Positions 20,535 through 30,949 of a stretch of DNA of 64,000 bases are shown here, one piece after another. Each line of letters begins with the position of its first letter. Position 1 is the stretch's first letter. The notes beneath the pieces were generated by a model. The model did no database searches and was not told the DNA's origin. It saw nothing but the letters and a program-made list of their open reading frames with translations. A program made the translations under genes and the position numbers. Source of the stretch: Gari tellinella (Eukaryota > Mollusca > Bivalvia > Cardiida > Psammobiidae); the NCBI GenBank assembly GCA_922989275.2, contig OV277868.1, forward strand, positions 77,428,216 to 77,492,215, given 5' to 3'.

Positions 20535-20746
20535 CCCCTTCACTGCCTTACTCCGAGTACAGTAGTAATTTTCAAACAGTTAAGATACTGATCAGACGCC
20601 GTGTAATGCCCCGTCTGATCAGGATCCAAATTGTTTGACACTCGTTTCAATATTTCTTAAGTCAAAATACATAAAACTTGTTTTTTTAAATAGAAGCAGA
20701 CGACAATTGTTTAAATTTGATGACGTCATGGCATTGAAGGGGTTAA
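20531..20746 (+). mobile_element. MITE family F2 (TTAA), adjacent copy
   Basis: TTAACCCCTTCACTGCCTTA to CATTGAAGGGGTTAA. It shares TTAA 20531-20534 with its left neighbour. TGACGTCA near 20720. Its right end is only about 34 bp from the stop codon of the sulfotransferase. Confidence 0.85.
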
Positions 20747-20780
20747 ACAATTCTTTTTTGTATATGCAAAATATTAATTA

Positions 20781-21962
20781 TCACAGACTGTTGTATAGTT
20801 GCCGTATTTGTCGCTCCCGTATATAGTCTATATATTGCAATTCGGGTGTTTTCATATCATCACAGTCACTCGGGTGCACTTCAAAGCGTCTGTTCCACTT
20901 TGATTCACTCACAACCAACGGCTGGGAACCATCGTTGCCTAGGAGACAGTATATCTCCACCCGCCGTCGGGTGGTCTTAAAATGGTCCACCTCTGCAAAG
21001 AAGTCCTTATCTTGACGGGAAAGTTCAGATATAAACTTCTCGTAAAAGAAGTCGTATATGGCACAATCTAGAAAATTTCTGTCTTTGAATTTTCTACGAT
21101 CTGTTTCTGTTATATTGAGCTCGTCTGCTGATTTATGTTTGTTTTCATTCACAGGTATGTAGAGAATGCTTGCTGTGTCCCAGTTGAGGTAACGTTTGAG
21201 TAGTACAAGAGATTCTGTAAAATGTTCTACAATCAAAACGAAAGTAAATATCTTTCCTATACTGCGTAGATGTTTCTGCACACTTTCTGTGTTTTGCACA
21301 TGTAAACCAGTTGGGAAGCCGAAGTCTTTCGCCATACCATTTTTGGTCAGACTGAACTCGTCCCTGTCGTATAACTCGGGGTACTGAATAAGGCTTTGAA
21401 TGAAAGTACTGGCTGGAGCTTTTCTGAGATAAGCCACGCCCCCTCTGTCCCTGTTGTAAAAAGCACTTGAGATCATTTGTTCCAGCGGATTACGAACAAT
21501 GGCAATATAGAAGGTGTTAGCTGGCATAAGTTTGGAAAACACACTATGGTTAAACACTGCGTGTAAGGTGAATATATCATAGTGCCCGCCTTTTAACGGG
21601 TCTAGTAAAACAGCATGAGAATCACCGCGTTCCGAGAACTTGAATTCCTTTGTAGGGATCACGAAGGATAAATTCCGTTTTACGCCAAACCGGAACAAGA
21701 TGTTTTGAAGTGTGCTACTAGCTGCCTTATGCACTTTCAGAAAGACAACATGGCGAACTTCTGTCTTGGAATAGTTGTGGTAATCGGACTTCCGGTCGCG
21801 ATGCTGAGGTTCTTTTGGTAAGTTTAAGTTCGTTTCGATGCTGAGATGTTCTTGTGGGTGGAGTATCATAAGTAGGAAAACCAGCATGCATGTCCATACA
21901 ACAGCGAGCTTTATCCTAAAAGTAGAAAACAACAATAACATATAAGAAATAAGTAAGCTCAA
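20781..21962 (-). CDS. Galactose-3-O-sulfotransferase-like protein (probable last exon)
   Basis: Golgi type II membrane enzyme of the Gal3ST family. These transfer sulfate from PAPS to the 3-hydroxyl of galactose on glycolipids or glycoproteins. The open frame is 393 codons, close to the usual 380-480. A hydrophobic segment lies at residues 18-35 (IKLAVVWTCMLVFLLMIL). The 5'-phosphosulfate loop is at 73-93 (VFLKVHKAASSTLQNILFRF). The 3'-phosphate motif is at 154-169 (AIVRNPLEQMISSAFY). A family-typical segment, VEHFTESLVLLKRYLNW, lies near 245-261. Possible N-glycosylation sites are N63, N97, N138 and N283. TTGTTTTCTACTTTTAG immediately precedes codon 17 or 18 (exon would start near 21915). 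The first methionine may therefore lie in an intron, with the true start in an upstream exon (higher coordinates). No such exon is identified here. The membrane segment and catalytic motifs lie inside the exon. Exact acceptor sugar unknown. Confidence 0.88.
   Translation of the reverse strand: MSLLISYMLLLFSTFRIKLAVVWTCMLVFLLMILHPQEHLSIETNLNLPKEPQHRDRKSDYHNYSKTEVRHVVFLKVHKAASSTLQNILFRFGVKRNLSFVIPTKEFKFSERGDSHAVLLDPLKGGHYDIFTLHAVFNHSVFSKLMPANTFYIAIVRNPLEQMISSAFYNRDRGGVAYLRKAPASTFIQSLIQYPELYDRDEFSLTKNGMAKDFGFPTGLHVQNTESVQKHLRSIGKIFTFVLIVEHFTESLVLLKRYLNWDTASILYIPVNENKHKSADELNITETDRRKFKDRNFLDCAIYDFFYEKFISELSRQDKDFFAEVDHFKTTRRRVEIYCLLGNDGSQPLVVSESKWNRRFEVHPSDCDDMKTPELQYIDYIRERQIRQLYNSL
21915..21955 (-). 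promoter_or_regulatory. Candidate splice acceptor
   Basis: On the minus strand a T-rich tract (TTATTGTTGTTTTCTACTTT) ends in TAG next to GATAAAGCTCGC. This would make 21915 the first base of a coding exon. It is predicted from sequence only. Confidence 0.55.
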
Positions 21963-21972
21963 TAAAACTATA

Positions 21973-22215
21973 TACAGGGTGGACCGTTATTCTTTCCCGA
22001 TTAAACGCAAACGAAACGGAATGCAATAAAATGTAGAAAAATACTATATTGATAACATGTAACATTTTTAATCCACGTGGCAAACAGTTTGGCACCAGAT
22101 CACACGCAGGATTACCCGGCGTCTGACCTGGTTTCAAACTGTTTGCAATAGACATAATCAGTTTAACCTAATTACAATGAATACTTTTATTGGGAAAGAT
22201 TAACGTAAGAGTGTT
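21973..22215 (+). mobile_element. Family A variant, upstream of the sulfotransferase exon
   Basis: TACAGGGTGGACCGTTATTC, CGATTAAACGCAAACG and the hairpin GCACCAGATCACACGCAGGA / CCGGCGTCTGACCTGG are present. The right end (TTTTATTGGGAAAGATTAAC) is degenerate. It would be intronic if the acceptor at 21915 is real. Confidence 0.65.
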
Positions 22216-22292
22216 ATTATACGTGAGAAAATAATCATTAAATTTCAATAGAACCACCAATCAGCTGAGATAACTGTTAGTGGCGTCAGAGC

Positions 22293-22542
22293 TACAGTGG
22301 AGAATCTGTTATTCTTTCCCGTTTAAACGCAAACGTACGCAAACGCAAAGCACTAAAACGTAGAAAAGAACAACTTTTGGACAATTCTGATAATTCTTGT
22401 TTATCTTGATGGCAAACAGCGTGGAGCCTGATCAGACGCCGGGTTACCCGGCGTCTGATCTGGCTCCAAACTGTTTGCACTGCAAAAAATAGTTTTAGCG
22501 TAAACGCGTTTATTGGGAAAGACTAACAGATTCTCCACTGTA
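22293..22542 (+). mobile_element. MITE family A (TA)
   Basis: Complete copy with TACAGTGGAGAA / TTCTCCACTGTA. One substitution pair breaks the outer hairpin (ACAGCGTGGAGCC). Confidence 0.9.
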
Positions 22543-23164
22543 CATACTCATGGACAATATAATGAAGGAGATAGTCTTACATCATAATAAAATAGGGGAA
22601 TTACATGCAAATAGTTTTTCAGTATAATGGTTAAAAGCATAGACTGACGCCAAAATCAACATGCGTTGTCCTATCATCGAATTCGAGGCCTTTAAAATGT
22701 CTGAAAGGAAGTCTAACTGGAATTAAGCAGGGATGGTCGGGTTCGAGTTGACTTCGAATAAAAAAAATGTAATGTTCAATTTAGCTTTTTGAACGCTTTA
22801 GTAAATTGCTCGTCTGCAACAATCTACTGTTCTAAATCTAAAATTTTCAACAAGAATGAATATCAAAATAGAATCAGAACGACAACAGATTGGATCCAGA
22901 TGAGACGCTACGTGACGCGGCGTCTTATCTGGATCAAAACTGTTAGCAACGGTATTCAATATTTCACCGCTAGCGTACAAGTAGTTAACAAAACGAATCC
23001 AAGCAACGGCTTTACTCGTCTTTTACAAACTGTGTACCTGTTGATATCAAACGTGTCCTAAGCAAACATTATAGACCCTGATAAAAAGAGCCCTCAGTTC
23101 TGGGTATGCATTGTTTGCTATTTTGCAATGGGCAGACAAAAAGCCATAAATAGTTTACCATAGA
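22543..23164. repeat. Non-coding stretch with two hairpin remnants
   Basis: At 22885-22955 a cassette pairs GGATCCAGATGAGACGCTAC with GCGGCGTCTTATCTGGATC. At 23060-23130 an E-like remnant reads CCCTGATAAAAAGAGCCCTC. The rest is unassigned, with no gene. Confidence 0.5.
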
Positions 23165-23363
23165 AAGAGCAACAGATAAGGATAGTTTTTCAAAACTTAA
23201 AATCTTTATTTCTGAATTAAACCCTATGGTGTCACTACATGTACTCATTAGAATCGTCTCTTCGAGACGATTCTAATGAGTAGTAACACAATTGGTTTTG
23301 GTGCTGAAATGAGTGATAAAATGTTTGATTTGTTGGAATAACTACCTTTATCTGGAGCCCTGC
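23165..23363 (+). mobile_element. MITE family J
   Basis: Perfect inner hairpin TTAGAATCGTCTCTTCGAGA within ACTCATTAG / CTAATGAGTAGT. The right end TTATCTGGAGCCCTG is preserved and the left end degraded. Confidence 0.75.
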
Positions 23364-23432
23364 ATGATGATGATAGATAATACCAACATTAGATACAGAA
23401 ATTGTCCATTCGAAATGTCAGGCGATAATTAG

Positions 23433-23913
23433 TTAACCCCATCACTGCCTTACATGTACCCCGAGTACACTAGTACAGTAGAGAATCTGTTATTCTTTCC
23501 CGTTTAAACGCAAACGTACGCAAACGCACGCAAACGCAAAACACTAAAACGTAGAAAAGTACAACTTTTGGACAATTCTGATAATTCATGTTTATATTGG
23601 TGGCAAACAGTTTGGAGCCTGATCAGACGCCGGGTTACCCGGCGTCTGATCTGGCTCCAAACCGTTTGGACTGCAAATAATAGTTTTAGCGTAAACGCGT
23701 TTATTGGGAAAGAATAACGTTTTCTCCACTGTAATTTGAAAACAGTTTGGATCCTGACCAGACGCCGCGTAACGCGGCGTCTGATCAGGATACAAACTGT
23801 TTTACACTCATTTCAATATTTCATCAGTCAAACTAACTAGATATTTAATTATAGAAATAAAAGCAGACGACAATTGTATAAAATTGATGACGTCACGGCC
23901 GTGAAGGGGTCAA
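23433..23913 (+). mobile_element. MITE family F2 split by family A
   Basis: Left arm TTAACCCCATCACTGCC to GAGTACACTAG and right arm ATTTGAAAACAGTTTGG to GAAGGGGTCAA form one F2 copy. Right terminal TTAA is mutated to TCAA. Carries TGACGTCA near 23887 and a perfect GACGCCGCGTAACGCGGCGTC hairpin. Confidence 0.85.
23474..23733 (+). mobile_element. MITE family A nested in F2
   Basis: TACAGTAGAGAATCTG to TTTCTCCACTGTA. The undisturbed F2 copy at 20531 reads GAGTACAGTAGTAATTTTCA here, so the element entered at TA. It has a local duplication, CGCAAACGTACGCAAACGCA. Confidence 0.9.
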
Positions 23914-23992
23914 TAGCAGGATACTACACATGTCACAATTATAATGTGCCTTTCGGCATCAAACATCAGCAAAATACTAGGACCTGTCCACA

Positions 23993-24243
23993 TACTGTGG
24001 AGAATACGTTAATCTTTCCCGTTTAAACGCAAACGAAACGCAAATGCAAAGCACTAAAACGTAGAAAAGTACAATTTTTCGACAATTCTGATAATTGATG
24101 TTTATCTTGGTGGCAAACAGTTTGGAGCCTGATCAGACGTCGGGTTACCCGGCGTCTGATCTGGCTCCATACTGTTTGTAATGGAAATAATAGTTTTAGC
24201 GTAAACGCGTTTATTGGGAAAAAATAACGGTTTCTCCACTGTA
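23993..24243 (+). mobile_element. MITE family A (TA)
   Basis: TACTGTGGAGAATACG to GTTTCTCCACTGTA. The hairpin has a single mismatch (GACGTCGGGTTACCCGGCGTC). Confidence 0.88.
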
Positions 24244-24802
24244 CTGTTTCCAATCTCAATGTTGCTGACATTGCATGTTTTAACAAAACCTAAGAGCAAT
24301 GAAATAATGGTAGAACAAGACTGTTTCAATAAATATACATCCAAATATTTGAATGAACAGTGTTGATGCTAAACAAAAGGGTACAATCTAGTTAACCTTG
24401 TTTACGGATGGACGGTTGCACAGACGGGCGAATGCAATACTTTCAGAACAGAACAATCCTTTTATTTGTTACAGAAAACGAAATGAAGTTTTGTAATTAC
24501 ATGTGAGATATAACATAATCAAAACATGTTGAGGTAGTCGGACATTTAGTCCTGTCATGCAACTGTCTTTTTCTAAAGTTCAATGAATTGGCATTGCGTT
24601 ACACGGTTACGATTAACTGTTATCCGCTGTTTGCTGCTGTTTATTCGCAAACTCCTACTAAATATTACTTTCTCTTAGATCACACGGGAACACACGTTAT
24701 CTAAAAGCTTTTTTTCCGATAATATCCGCAATCTGTCAGTTTCAATAACACTTCATACATGTACCTACAGTTTAAGTACATATATATACATAATTATATA
24801 CA
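24244..24802. other. Unassigned non-coding stretch
   Basis: No gene or family repeat recognised across about 560 bp. Confidence 0.45.
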
Positions 24803-24874
24803 ATAGAGAAAACGTAAGTGTTTCCCGTTTAAACGAATTGAAACGAAACTAAACGCAAACGCAATGCAATAAAA
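24803..24874 (+). mobile_element. Family A left end, cut by K
   Basis: AATAGAGAAAACGTAAGTGT and TTTCCCGTTTAAACGAATTG match the left part of A. The K repeat begins directly after CAATGCAATAAAA. Confidence 0.6.
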
Positions 24875-26003
24875 ACAAGAGGGCCAGAATGGCCCTTGAT
24901 CGCTCACCTGACAATGGTGACACTAGGATGGGTCACGTGATTTCAGAAAAGAAGATTTGTAAAAGATGACCCCCAGGGCGGGGCCAACTTTGACCCCAGG
25001 GGCAAAATTTGAACATCTAAGATAGAGGACCTGTAAACGATGGTATGTGCAACATATCTTAACTCAGTGTACTATGGTTTTAGACAAGAAGATTTTTGAA
25101 GTTTTCATTGAAAAAATCTATTTTTAGCTCCGGTGACCCAGATATGCAACAGACCAGAACCAATTCATCCATATATGTGAAGGACCTCTAAAAGTTACAT
25201 CATGCCAATTATCAAAGCTCTGGTCATATTGGTTCCAGAGAAAAAGATGTTTGAACATTTCACTATATAACTCTATGTAAAACTGTGATCCCCGGGGCGG
25301 GGCCAATTTTGACCCCAGGGACAAAATTTGAACAACTTTGATAGAGGATCTGATGACGATGCTATGTGCAAAATATCTAAGCTAAGTGTACTATGGTTTC
25401 AGACAAGAAGATTTTTTAAGTTCTCATGGAAAAAAAATCTATTTTTAGCTTCGGTGACCCAGATATGCAACGGACCGGAACCGATTCAACAACATAAGTC
25501 AAATACCTCTAGAAGTAATACCATGCTAAATATCAAAGCTCTGGACATATTGGTTTCAGAGAAAAAGATGTTTGAACATTTCACTATATAACTCTATGTA
25601 AAACGTTGACCCCTGGGGCGGGGCCAATTTTGACCCCAGGGGCAAAATTTGAACAACTTTGATAGAGGACCTATAGGTTATGCTATGTGCAAAATATCTA
25701 AGCTCTGGCTCTTGTGGTTTGTGACAAGAAGATTTTTTAAGATTTCCTTATTTTTTCACTTTGGTTGCCATAGCAACCAGAGTTCTGCATGGTTTCAAAT
25801 TCTTTGAACAACATTTGAAAGAGCTTGACCCAAGGAACATTCCTGTGAAGTTTGGTTGCAATCAAGCAAGTGGTTTTGGAGAAGAAGATGTTTGAAGAAA
25901 TTGTTGACGCACAACGCACGACGCACGACGCACAACGACGGACGCCGGACATTGACTGACCACAAATGCTCACCTTGAGCACTTTGTGCTCAGGTGAGCT
26001 AAA
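24875..26003 (+). repeat. Dispersed repeat family K
   Basis: Starts ACAAGAGGGCCAGAATGGCC (a short palindrome), then TCGCTCACCTGA. About three monomers of roughly 320 bp contain GGGGCGGGGCCAATTTTGAC and AACTCTATGTAAAACTGTGA. Near the end is GACGGACGCCGGAC, then the hairpin GAGCACTTTGTGCTC, AGGTGAGCTAAAAA. Open frames inside are not genes. Confidence 0.8.
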
Positions 26004-26065
26004 AAAAAAGACATTTTTATGAAAATGTATGAAATTTGTTTGTTATATATTTGTTTGTTATTTAC

Positions 26066-26264
26066 AAACATGGCAAACATTTTGCAGCCTGATCAGACGC
26101 CGGGTTATTTGAATCCATATAAGGCAATTCCGTCTGATCTGGATTCAAGCTGTTTGCAAAATGTAAACAAAGTATTATTTTTCCCTCCCTATAACGACTC
26201 CCTCCGAACAACACACACAATATATATCTCCCATTGAGTGTCGTTGTAGAGAGGGAGCACTGTA
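26066..26264 (-). mobile_element. Chimeric A/D remnant
   Basis: An A-type hairpin arm (TTGCAGCCTGATCAGACGCC) faces a D-type arm (CTGATCTGGATTCAAGCTGT). This is followed by a complete D terminus (CCCTATAACGACTCCCTCCG to GAGAGGGAGCACTGTA). Confidence 0.65.
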
Positions 26265-26671
26265 TTGTGAAATTGCCATAATGTGTATTATAGTGCAGTG
26301 CGTTAGTGCTCTGTTTAATCTCAACGCGAAATAAGAACGCCCTCTCCACTGTAGAAGAGACATTAATATTCTGAAGTATATTTAGTTACACAACTGACGT
26401 TTCTCGTATTTCAACGGCATTTTGCGTGATTTATGTCATTCATATGATTCAATTTGACACTCAGAAAAGTGATGACGTGCATGTCCTTCAAGCTTCATAC
26501 AGAGGTGAATACGTTATTCTGTCCCGACAGACGCAGTTCAAGAGCTGCCGTTTTACCTTCAGCCTTCTTTAAGCAGCCACATCCTTTCATTTTTGGTGAT
26601 GCATGTAGTTATATCATTTTCTCATGTATTTCTACTCCTGGACCAAAATAAAATATTTGTTCTGTTCCTTA
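26265..26671. other. Spacer with small family A ends
   Basis: A right-end fragment of A (CGCCCTCTCCACTGTA) ends near 26353. Near 26505 GAGGTGAATACGTTATTCTG resembles another A end. Otherwise unassigned. Confidence 0.45.
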
Positions 26672-28235
26672 ACAAGAGACCCAGAGGGTCAAATTTCGCT
26701 CACCTGAGGACATTGTACCATAGAATATGACTGGGCAAGACAACATTTTGATATAGCTATGACCCAGGTGCCATAATTTGATCTTGGTAGAGGACCACAA
26801 TGCGAAGCTACATGTCAGATATTAATGATCTGGGCCTTACGGTTTAAGAGAAGAAGATGTTTTAAGGTTTTCCTATAAAAACTGATAAGCCCCTGGGTGG
26901 GGCCAATTTTGACCCAGGTGTCATAATTTGAACACACTTGGCACACAAGGCAAAGCTATATGTCAAATGTTAAAGATCTGGGCCTTACAGAGCAGAAGAT
27001 TCTCAAAGGTTTTCCTATATACATGTATGTCTATGTAAAACTGATAAGCCCCGGGGCGCGGCCAAATTTGATCCAGGGGTCATAATTTGAACAATCTTGG
27101 TAGAGCACCATAGGGCAAAGCTACATGTCAAATATAAATGATCTTGGCCTTACGGTTTCAGAGAAGAAGAAATTTAAAGGTTTTCCTATGAAAAACTAAT
27201 AGGCCCGAGGGCGTGGCAATTTTTGGCCCGGGGTCATAATTTGAACAGTCTTGGTAGAGGACCACCAGGCAAAGCTATATGTCAAATATTAAAGATCTAG
27301 GCCATACAGTTTAAGAGAAGACAATTTTTAAAGGTTTTCCAATATAAATCTATGTAAAACCGCTAAGCCCCGGGGCGGGGCCAATTTTGACCCAGGGGTT
27401 ATAATTTGAACAACTTTGGTAGAGGTCTATAAGGCAAAGCTACATGTTAAATATAAGTGATCTAGGCCTTACAGTTTCAGAGAAGAAGATTTTTAAAGGT
27501 TTTCCTATGAAAAACTGATAAGTCCGAGGGCGGGCCATTTTTGGCCCGGGGGTCATTATTTGAACAATCTTTGTAGAGGACCACAAGGCAAAGCTATATG
27601 TCAAATATTAAAGATCTGGGCCTTACAGTTTCAGAGCAGAAGATTTTTAAAGGTTTTCCTATATAAGTCTATGTAAAACTGATAAGCCCCTGGGCGGGGC
27701 CAATTTTGACCCCGGGGTCATAATTTGAACAATCTAGGTATAGGACCATAAGGCAAAGCTACATCTCAAATATTAATGATCTAGGCCATACAGTTTCAGA
27801 GAAGAAGATTTTCAAAGGTTTTCCTAAGAAAAACTGATAAGCCCCAGGGCGGGGCCATTTTTGGCCCACGGGTCAAAATATGAACAATCTTGGTAGAAGA
27901 TCATTAGGTTATGATACATACCAAATATCAAAGGTCTTGGCCTTTTGGTTTCTCAGAAGAAGATTTTTAAAGAGTTTCTTATGTATTAAAAGTTGTCTAT
28001 ACGGTCATGTTAGAAAATCTGGTCCCAAAACAAGGGGAATAACTCTAGCCAAAAACTTTGAACATTGTTTCGTTCCCCCTTGTCACTGATGCTTCTGATA
28101 AAGTTTGGTTGAAATTGGGTCAGTAGTTTCTGAGGAGATGTTGTTTGAAAATGTGGACGAACGACGGACGCCGGACGACGGACGAAGAGCGGTCACAATA
28201 GCTCATCTTGAGCCTTCGGCTCAGGTGAGCTAAAA
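26672..28235 (+). repeat. Dispersed repeat family K, long array
   Basis: Starts ACAAGAGACCCAGAGGGTCA and TTTCGCTCACCTGAGG. About eight monomers of about 155 bp (AGCCCCGGGGCGGGGCCAAT, TTTGAACAATCTTGGTAGAG, AAGATCTGGGCCTTACAGTT). It ends with GACGGACGCCGGACGACGGA, the hairpin GAGCCTTCGGCTC and AGGTGAGCTAAAAA. Confidence 0.85.
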
Positions 28236-28388
28236 ACAGAAGGCAAACCCACTTTTGAAAGGCTGTTATATAGGAGTTTCACTGTAATTGCAAATATGAT
28301 CAACAACACTCCATTGTCCCTGAAAGACAGGCTACAGCTTTCTGCAAGAAAACGCGATGCAGAAGGCTTCTTTAGAAAATTTCGAAGT

Positions 28389-28639
28389 TACAGTGGAGAA
28401 TCTGTTATTCTTTCCCGTTTAAACGCAAAACGTACGCAAACGCAAATCACTAAAACGTAGAAATGTACAACTTTTGGACAATTCTGATATTTCATGTTTA
28501 TCATGGTGGCAAACAGTTTGGAGCCTGATCAGACGCCGGGTTACCCGGCGTCTGATCTGGCTCCAAACTGTTTGCACTGCAAATAATAGTTTTAGCGTAA
28601 ACGCGTTTATTGGGAAAGAATAACAGATTCTCCACTGTA
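28389..28639 (+). mobile_element. MITE family A (TA)
   Basis: Complete copy, TACAGTGGAGAATCTG to CAGATTCTCCACTGTA, with a perfect hairpin. Confidence 0.9.
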
Positions 28640-28676
28640 ATTCGACCGCATACAGCAGTACTCCGCTTTTTACATG

Positions 28677-28920
28677 TTACCCTTTCGTGATCAAATTATT
28701 CGCGAGATTTTTACCCCTTCACCGCTGAATATCGTCTGCTTCAGTATTGTAGTCTTTAATATCGTTTCAAATTGAAATTTAAGGCAATATGACTGACGAA
28801 ATTGCGGAACGAGTGTAAAACAGGTTGGGTTCTGATCAGACGCCGCGTAACGCGGCGTCTGATCAGGACCCAAACTTTTTGCAAACGCGCTTTAAAGCGT
28901 CATTGAAAGTGAGGGGTTAA
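28677..28920 (+). mobile_element. MITE family F
   Basis: Left terminus mutated to TTACCCTTTCGTGATC, right GAAAGTGAGGGGTTAA. Perfect hairpin GACGCCGCGTAACGCGGCGTC. Confidence 0.8.
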
Positions 28921-28986
28921 ATGCCATCATCCGTACTGTTTGGCCGACCTATACAGAAGCGTCTGTACTGCACTGAGATATAAGTA

Positions 28987-29539
28987 TACTACTCAAAAGC
29001 CAAGGGTAAAATCCCCATAGATACCAATGTATTGACCTTATCACATCTCATCACATAACTTCCAACATTTTTGTTCGATTTCTTCCCAATTTCGAGATAA
29101 TTTGGCCAAAGGTTTATTTTACAGATTCTGATAACGTTTCCCTTTTTTAAGGCCCAACTTTTTTAAATCCATTGAATTATACATTTAATGTTCTTAGAGA
29201 TGTTATTATGGATACAATTGAACATTTAAGGTAAAACATTGTTTTTACCAGCGAATAACATGTCTAGATTACAATGTACAATTCAATGGAGTTGACAATT
29301 TTGGGTGAATTCTCAGAAATATCACATTTTGATAATCTTCTCGGGTTTCGCCTATAGGGTCTGAACAATTGTAAAAAAATAGAATCTGTTAAATTAACCT
29401 TTGGCTAAAACATCTCCAAATTTGACAGAAATCGAGCAAAAATGTTGGAAGTTATGTGATGAGAAGGAATAGGGTCAATGCATTGGTACATGTACCTATG
29501 GAGAGTTTACCCTTGATGCTTAGCAAATTTTGAGTAGTA
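28987..29539. mobile_element. Family P: TA-flanked element with about 150-bp inverted arms
   Basis: TACTACTCAAAA at the left matches TTTTGAGTAGTA at the right. Inward, AAGGGTAAA, ACCAATGTATTGACC, CATCACATAACTTCCAACAT and GCCAAAGGTTTATTT all have inverted counterparts up to about 29390. No coding content. It could fold into a long hairpin. Confidence 0.7.
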
Positions 29540-29543
29540 CATG

Positions 29544-29766
29544 TACAGTGGAGAAACTGTTATTCTTTCTTAATAAACGCGTTTACGCTAAAACTATTAT
29601 TTCTATTGCAACCCGGCGTCTGATCAGGCTCCAAACTGTTTGCTACCAAGATAAACAAGAATTATCAGAATTGCCCAAAAGTTGTTCTTTTCTACGTTTT
29701 AGTGCTTTGCGTTTGCGTACGTTTGCGTTTAAACGGGAAAGAATAACAGATTCCCCATGCACTGTA
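29544..29766 (-). mobile_element. MITE family A, one hairpin arm deleted
   Basis: TACAGTGGAGAAACTG to GATTCCCCATGCACTGTA. The left hairpin arm is missing (ATTGCAACCCGGCGTCTGAT) and four bases interrupt the right terminus. Confidence 0.85.
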
Positions 29767-30125
29767 TATTACCATTGGCAAAAACTGACCAGGAATGCCA
29801 TATCAATACGTTCAATACACTGTTCTTTCTGCACTGCAAATCTATGAAGAATAGTTTAACGGAGATGAATAATAAATACAATCACTTACAATGCTGAATT
29901 GGCAAATGGTATATTTCATGTCTTGATAATTTACCCAGTGTACTGAGCCTTTTGAAGGGGTTCGTCTACTAAATTATCCAAAGTACGACTACCTATATAG
30001 ACCCAGAACAAAGGGCTTCTTTAGGAGCCCTCTGATCTGGGCCTACACTGTTTGCAAAGGTTAAATATACTGTTCTTGCACGAGAAAAGTTACAACATCA
30101 TCAGCAACAGGTCTCCTCCTTGGGC
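29767..30125. repeat. Spacer with an E-like remnant
   Basis: At about 29990-30062, ATAGACCCAGAACAAAGGGC pairs with GAGCCCTCTGATCTGGGCCT, an E-type hairpin without TTAA ends. Remainder unassigned. Confidence 0.5.
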
Positions 30126-30375
30126 TACAGTGGGGAATCTGTTATTCTTTCCCGTTTAAACGCAAACGTACGCAAACGCAAAGCGCTAAAACGTAGAAAA
30201 GAACAACTTTTGGGCAATTCTGATAATTCTTGTTTATCTTGGTAGCAAACAGTTTGGAGCCTGATCAGACGCCGGGTTACCCGGCGTCTGAGCTGGCTTC
30301 AAACTGTTTGCACTGCAAATAATAGTTTTAGCGTAAACGCGTTTACTGGGGAAGAATAACACATTCTCCACTGTA
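30126..30375 (+). mobile_element. MITE family A (TA)
   Basis: TACAGTGGGGAATCTG to CACATTCTCCACTGTA. The hairpin is nearly perfect (GAGCTGGCTTC in the right arm). Confidence 0.9.
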
Positions 30376-30388
30376 CCATATATACATG

Positions 30389-30639
30389 TACAGTGGAGAA
30401 ACCGTTATTCTTTCCCAATAAACGCGTTTACGCTAAAACTATTTTGTCCATTACAAACAGTTTGGAGCCAGATCAGACGCCGGGTAACCCGGCGTCTGAT
30501 CAGGCTCCAAACTGTTTGCCACTGAGATAAACATAAATTATTAGAATTGTCGAAAAATTGTATTTTTCTACGTTTTAGTGCTTTGCGTTTGCGTTTCGTT
30601 TGCTTTTAAACGGGAAATAATAATGTATTCTCCACTGTG
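30389..30639 (-). mobile_element. MITE family A, opposite orientation
   Basis: TACAGTGGAGAAACCG to GTATTCTCCACTGTG, with the last TA mutated to TG. Only 13 bp separate it from the preceding copy, so the two lie in opposite orientation side by side. Confidence 0.88.
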
Positions 30640-30689
30640 TCTGGGAAACAGTTGTACCTGTATTCAGGGACCATTCGTCGAAGACAATG

Positions 30690-30795
30690 ACAGTCTCTAA
30701 ACACAGGTTGCTGCTTAATACAGGACAATACAGGTAATACAGAAAGATCCCTTGTGGCCGCTTTCTATGTTACTACTGTCCTGCATTAAGTACCG
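30690..30795. repeat. L-type hairpin
   Basis: CTGCTTAATACAGGACAATA pairs imperfectly with TACTACTGTCCTGCATTAAG around GATCCCTTGTGGCCGC. Confidence 0.55.
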
Positions 30796-30949
30796 GTATC
30801 AACTGCTGATAGAGCATCGATTCGCTGCGCAAAATGTTTATTGTTTATTCTGAGTACTAATATCTATTAAGAGCGCACGCACTTAAGTGTTTCATGAATG
30901 CCTCTTTTATTTATGGAAGCAACTTAGACCCGCTAGGCATAATGAACAG

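Noticed and set aside
22293..22542. Hairpins followed by T runs read as rho-independent terminators
   Set aside because: The host is a eukaryote, and the stems are the MITE cassettes placed inside terminal repeats, not downstream of genes.
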